Shown: positions 61,594-64,000 of the stretch, piece after piece
How positions within the stretch are numbered: the stretch's first letter is position 1
How the letters are laid out: every line of letters begins with the position of its first letter
DNA from: Oerskovia enterophila
Lineage (GTDB): Bacteria > Actinomycetota > Actinomycetes > Actinomycetales > Cellulomonadaceae
Assembly (NCBI RefSeq): GCF_001692445.1
Contig: NZ_MAQA01000011.1
Span: forward strand, 29,245-93,244
Length of the DNA stretch: 64,000 nt
Reading direction: 5' to 3'
The notes under the pieces: model-generated
Told to the model about the DNA's origin: nothing
What the model saw: the letters and a program-made list of their open reading frames with translations, nothing else
Database searches by the model: none
Translations under genes and position numbers: made by a program

Positions 61594-63951
61594 ATGACCA
61601 GCCAGGACACCGCTAGCGAGGACGCGGGCGAGCAGCTCACGCTGCTCCCCGCTCCCGAGGCGGCCGCGCGTGCTGCGCGGTCCCCGGGCAAGGGGGCACG
61701 GCCGGTGGGGGCGCTCGAGATCTCGAGCGACCTGCCCGTGGCCCGCGTGGTCCTCGACCTGTCTCCGCACCACCTGGACCGCACGTTCGACTACCTGGTG
61801 CCGGCCGCGATGGCCGCGGGCGTCCAGCCCGGGGTCCGCGTCAAGGCGCGGTTCGGGCCGCAGGAGGTGGACGGGTTCGTCCTGGCCCGGGCCGAGCACA
61901 GCGACCACGACGGCCGTCTCGTGCCGCTCAAGCGCCTCGTCTCTCCCGAGCAGGTGCTCACCCCGCAGGTCGCGCAGCTGTGCCGCACGGTCGCCGACCA
62001 CTACGCGGGCACCCTCTCGGACGTCCTGCGCCTCGCGGTCCCGCCGCGTCACGCGCGGTCGGAAGCGGCGCCGTCGGGCAGCGAGCCCGTCGTCCCGGAC
62101 GCCCCGGACGCTCCGGCGGACCCGAGCGCCGACGCCCCGGGGGGCGCGAGCGCCCCGGAGCCCGCAGGGCCCGGCGCCCGCGCGGGTGCACGTGACCTCG
62201 CGGCGCCCTCGGAGGCAGTGGGCGCGCCTGCGGGGCCGGCGCGCCCCTCCGAGTGGGCCCCCTACCGCGGCGGTGCCGCGTTCCTGAACCACCTGGTCGG
62301 CGGGTCGGGCCCGCGTGCGGTCTGGACGGCCCTGCCGGGCCGCGTGGCCGACGGCGTGCCCGTCCAGGGCGTCCGGGCCGCGGGCGGTCGCGGGGCGGGC
62401 GACGAGGACCCGGCGCAGGCCGTCCAGCACTGGGCACTGGCCCTGGCCGAGGCCGTGCGCGCGACCGTGACGGGCGGGCGCGGGGCGCTCGTCGTCCTGC
62501 CCGACGCGCGGGACGTCGACCAGATGGCGCGCGCGCTCGAGCTCGCCGGCTACACGGCCCGCACAGCCCGCCAGGACGGGCAGTTCGTGCGGCTCACCGC
62601 GGACGAGGGCCCCTCGCCGCGCTACCGCAGCTTCCTCGCGGCGCTGCGGGGCGAGGTGCCGATCGTGATCGGCACGCGGGCCGCGGCCTTCGCGCCCGTC
62701 CAGGACCTGGGCCTCGTGGCGTGCTGGAACGACGGCGAGGAGACCCTCGCCGAGCCCCGCTCGCCCTACCCGCACGCGCGCGAGGTCCTCGCGCTGCGCA
62801 GCGAGCTGGAGGGGGCCGCGTTCCTGCTCGGCTCGGTCAGCCGCACGGTGCAGGCCCAGGCGCTGCTCGAGTCGGGCTGGGCCCGGGAGGTCGCGGCGCC
62901 GCGCGAGGTGCTGCGCGCGCGGGCCCCGCGGGTGCGGGCGCTGACGTCGGTCGAGCTCGCGTCGGAGGGCGCAGGGGCCGCAGCGCGCCTGCCGAGCGCC
63001 GCGTGGCGTGCCGTGCGGGACGCGCTCGGCGCCGGGCCGGTGCTGGTCCAGGTCCCGCGCGCCGGGTACATGCCCGTGGTGGCGTGCGCCCGTTGCCGCA
63101 CGGCCGCGCACTGCGGCACGTGCCACGGGCCGCTCATGCTGCCCGGGCCCGGGGCGCCGCCGCAGTGCGCGTGGTGCGGGGCCCTGGCCGGGGCGTGGTC
63201 GTGCGACGAGTGCCACTGGACGGGCCTGCGCTCGGTGCGCGTCGGGTCGGGACGCACGGCCGAGGAGCTCGGCCGTGCCTTCCCGGGCGTGGCGGTGCGC
63301 GTCTCGGGGGCGAGCGCCCCGGGCGGGGTGATCGCCGCCGTCGGGCCGCGCCCCGCCGTGGTCGTGGCGACCCCGGGCGCCGAGCCGGTGGCCGAGGGCG
63401 GCTACGCCGCCGCGCTGCTGCTCGACGCGGCGCTGAGCACCGCGCACGTGGGGCTCGCGGTCGCCCAGGACGCCCTGCACCGCTGGCTCGCGGCCGCGGG
63501 CCTGGTGCGCTCGGCGCGCGAGGGCGGCCAGGTGCTGCTCGTGGGCGACGCGGCCCCGGGGCCCACCAACGCCCTGGTGCGCTGGGACCCGGCGGGGTTC
63601 GCGGACCGCGAGCTGGCCGAGCGCCGCGAGCTCGACCTGCCGCCCGCGGTGCGGGTCGCCGCGGTCACGGGCGACCGGCAGGCCGTGGACGCGGTCGTGG
63701 CGCGGGTGGGCCTGGCGGACGCCTCGACGACGCTCGGGCCCGTGGAGGTCGCCGAGGCCGCGGGGCGCCCCGCGCGCGGCGGCCCGGCGCGCGACCCGTC
63801 GCTGCAGCCGCCCGTGCGCACGATCGTGCGTGTGCCGCTGCGCGAGGGGCGCCGGCTCGCGCGCGAGCTCTCGGCCTCCCTCGCGGTGCGCTCGGCGAAG
63901 CGAGAGGGTGGGACCGTCCGCGTCCAGCTCGACCCCAAGGAGATGCTGTGA
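61594..63951 (+). CDS. priA: PriA-like primosomal protein N' (helicase motifs missing)
   Basis: The 785-residue product aligns with PriA, the replication restart factor, over the N-terminal DNA-binding domain (VARVVLDLSPHHLDRTFDYLVP, VRVKARFGPQEVDGFVL) and the zinc-binding insert with four CxxC pairs (CARCRTAAHCGTCHGP and CAWCG...CDECHW). The helicase core has lost Walker A and the DEXH box (the corresponding site reads CWNDGEETL), so ATPase or helicase activity is unlikely, as recognised for actinobacterial PriA. An Ala/Pro-rich insertion lies at about 155-225. It likely acts in primosome assembly only. Confidence 0.9.
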   Translation: MTSQDTASEDAGEQLTLLPAPEAAARAARSPGKGARPVGALEISSDLPVARVVLDLSPHHLDRTFDYLVPAAMAAGVQPGVRVKARFGPQEVDGFVLARAEHSDHDGRLVPLKRLVSPEQVLTPQVAQLCRTVADHYAGTLSDVLRLAVPPRHARSEAAPSGSEPVVPDAPDAPADPSADAPGGASAPEPAGPGARAGARDLAAPSEAVGAPAGPARPSEWAPYRGGAAFLNHLVGGSGPRAVWTALPGRVADGVPVQGVRAAGGRGAGDEDPAQAVQHWALALAEAVRATVTGGRGALVVLPDARDVDQMARALELAGYTARTARQDGQFVRLTADEGPSPRYRSFLAALRGEVPIVIGTRAAAFAPVQDLGLVACWNDGEETLAEPRSPYPHAREVLALRSELEGAAFLLGSVSRTVQAQALLESGWAREVAAPREVLRARAPRVRALTSVELASEGAGAAARLPSAAWRAVRDALGAGPVLVQVPRAGYMPVVACARCRTAAHCGTCHGPLMLPGPGAPPQCAWCGALAGAWSCDECHWTGLRSVRVGSGRTAEELGRAFPGVAVRVSGASAPGGVIAAVGPRPAVVVATPGAEPVAEGGYAAALLLDAALSTAHVGLAVAQDALHRWLAAAGLVRSAREGGQVLLVGDAAPGPTNALVRWDPAGFADRELAERRELDLPPAVRVAAVTGDRQAVDAVVARVGLADASTTLGPVEVAEAAGRPARGGPARDPSLQPPVRTIVRVPLREGRRLARELSASLAVRSAKREGGTVRVQLDPKEML

Positions 63952-64000
63952 ACCCCACCACGCCCCCGCCCCCGAGCGACAGCTCCCCCATGACGAGCGC
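63948..64000 (+). CDS. Start of the next gene (truncated by window end)
   Basis: A GTG at 63948 overlaps the priA stop by 4 bases and opens a Pro/Ser-rich frame that runs to the window end; an in-frame ATG lies at 63990. In related genomes fmt (methionyl-tRNA formyltransferase) often follows priA closely, but nothing here identifies it. Confidence 0.4.
   Translation, partial: MNPTTPPPPSDSSPMTS

Overview
The window is a dense, very GC-rich stretch of actinobacterial chromosome. GTG and TTG starts are common, coding is tight, and neighbouring genes often overlap by GTGA, ATGA or TGATG. Promoter -10 boxes are mostly TAGACT or TAGGCT, and terminators are long GC hairpins without U-tracts. Gene order follows two blocks remembered from Mycobacterium tuberculosis: ruvB-yajC-secDF-apt-relA ... 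hisS ... aspS ... rarA-alaS-ruvX-mltG-aroE ... aroCKB-aroQ-efp-nusB, and pyrR-pyrB-pyrC-x-carA-carB-pyrF ... mihF-gmk-rpoZ-coaBC-metK-priA. Here the two blocks lie end to end. The zinc-free S4 gene between rarA and alaS and the overall style suggest a member of Micrococcales, perhaps Cellulomonadaceae or Promicromonosporaceae. That placement is inference; no rRNA is present. No tRNA, rRNA, CRISPR array, insertion sequence or prophage was seen.

Layout. 1-7.7 kb: end of ruvA, then ruvB, yajC, secD, secF, apt and relA (recombination, protein export, purine salvage, stringent response). 7.8-12 kb: an accessory DNA-repair patch with a LigC-type ATP-dependent ligase (+) facing a minus-strand trio of AbiEi-like protein, stand-alone LigD-type polymerase and kinase-fold protein. 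12-17 kb: DUF349 protein and membrane-anchored cyclophilin (-), metallo-beta-lactamase-fold hydrolase and hisS (+). 17-22.4 kb: accessory genes, namely a flavodoxin remnant, a radical SAM gene preceded by a perfect SOS box, a TPR-like protein, an M16-like peptidase fused to membrane segments, and a PPOX oxidoreductase. 22.4-36.6 kb: aspS, GNAT, MMPL transporter, rarA, rpsD, two small membrane genes, alaS, ruvX, mltG and aroE. 36.6-47 kb: prepilin peptidase, aroCKB, a minus-strand GDPD-hydrolase-MFS cassette that separates aroB from aroQ, then aroQ, a SatD-family gene with a striking operator array, its membrane partner, efp and nusB. 47-56.5 kb: the pyr operon behind a PyrR-binding RNA leader. 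56.5-64 kb: tyrosine phosphatase, mihF, gmk, rpoZ, coaBC, metK, priA and the first codons of another gene.

Most of the window is ordinary core genome. The features most worth following are the 14-bp-phased half-site array before the SatD gene, the SOS box on the radical SAM gene, the M16-like membrane protein with its TPR-like partner, the AbiEi/polymerase/kinase trio, and the conserved membrane PH-like gene inside the pyr operon. Some long genes carry lineage-type oddities: PriA without helicase motifs, CoaC without its usual Asn and Cys, and RarA with an acidic insert.
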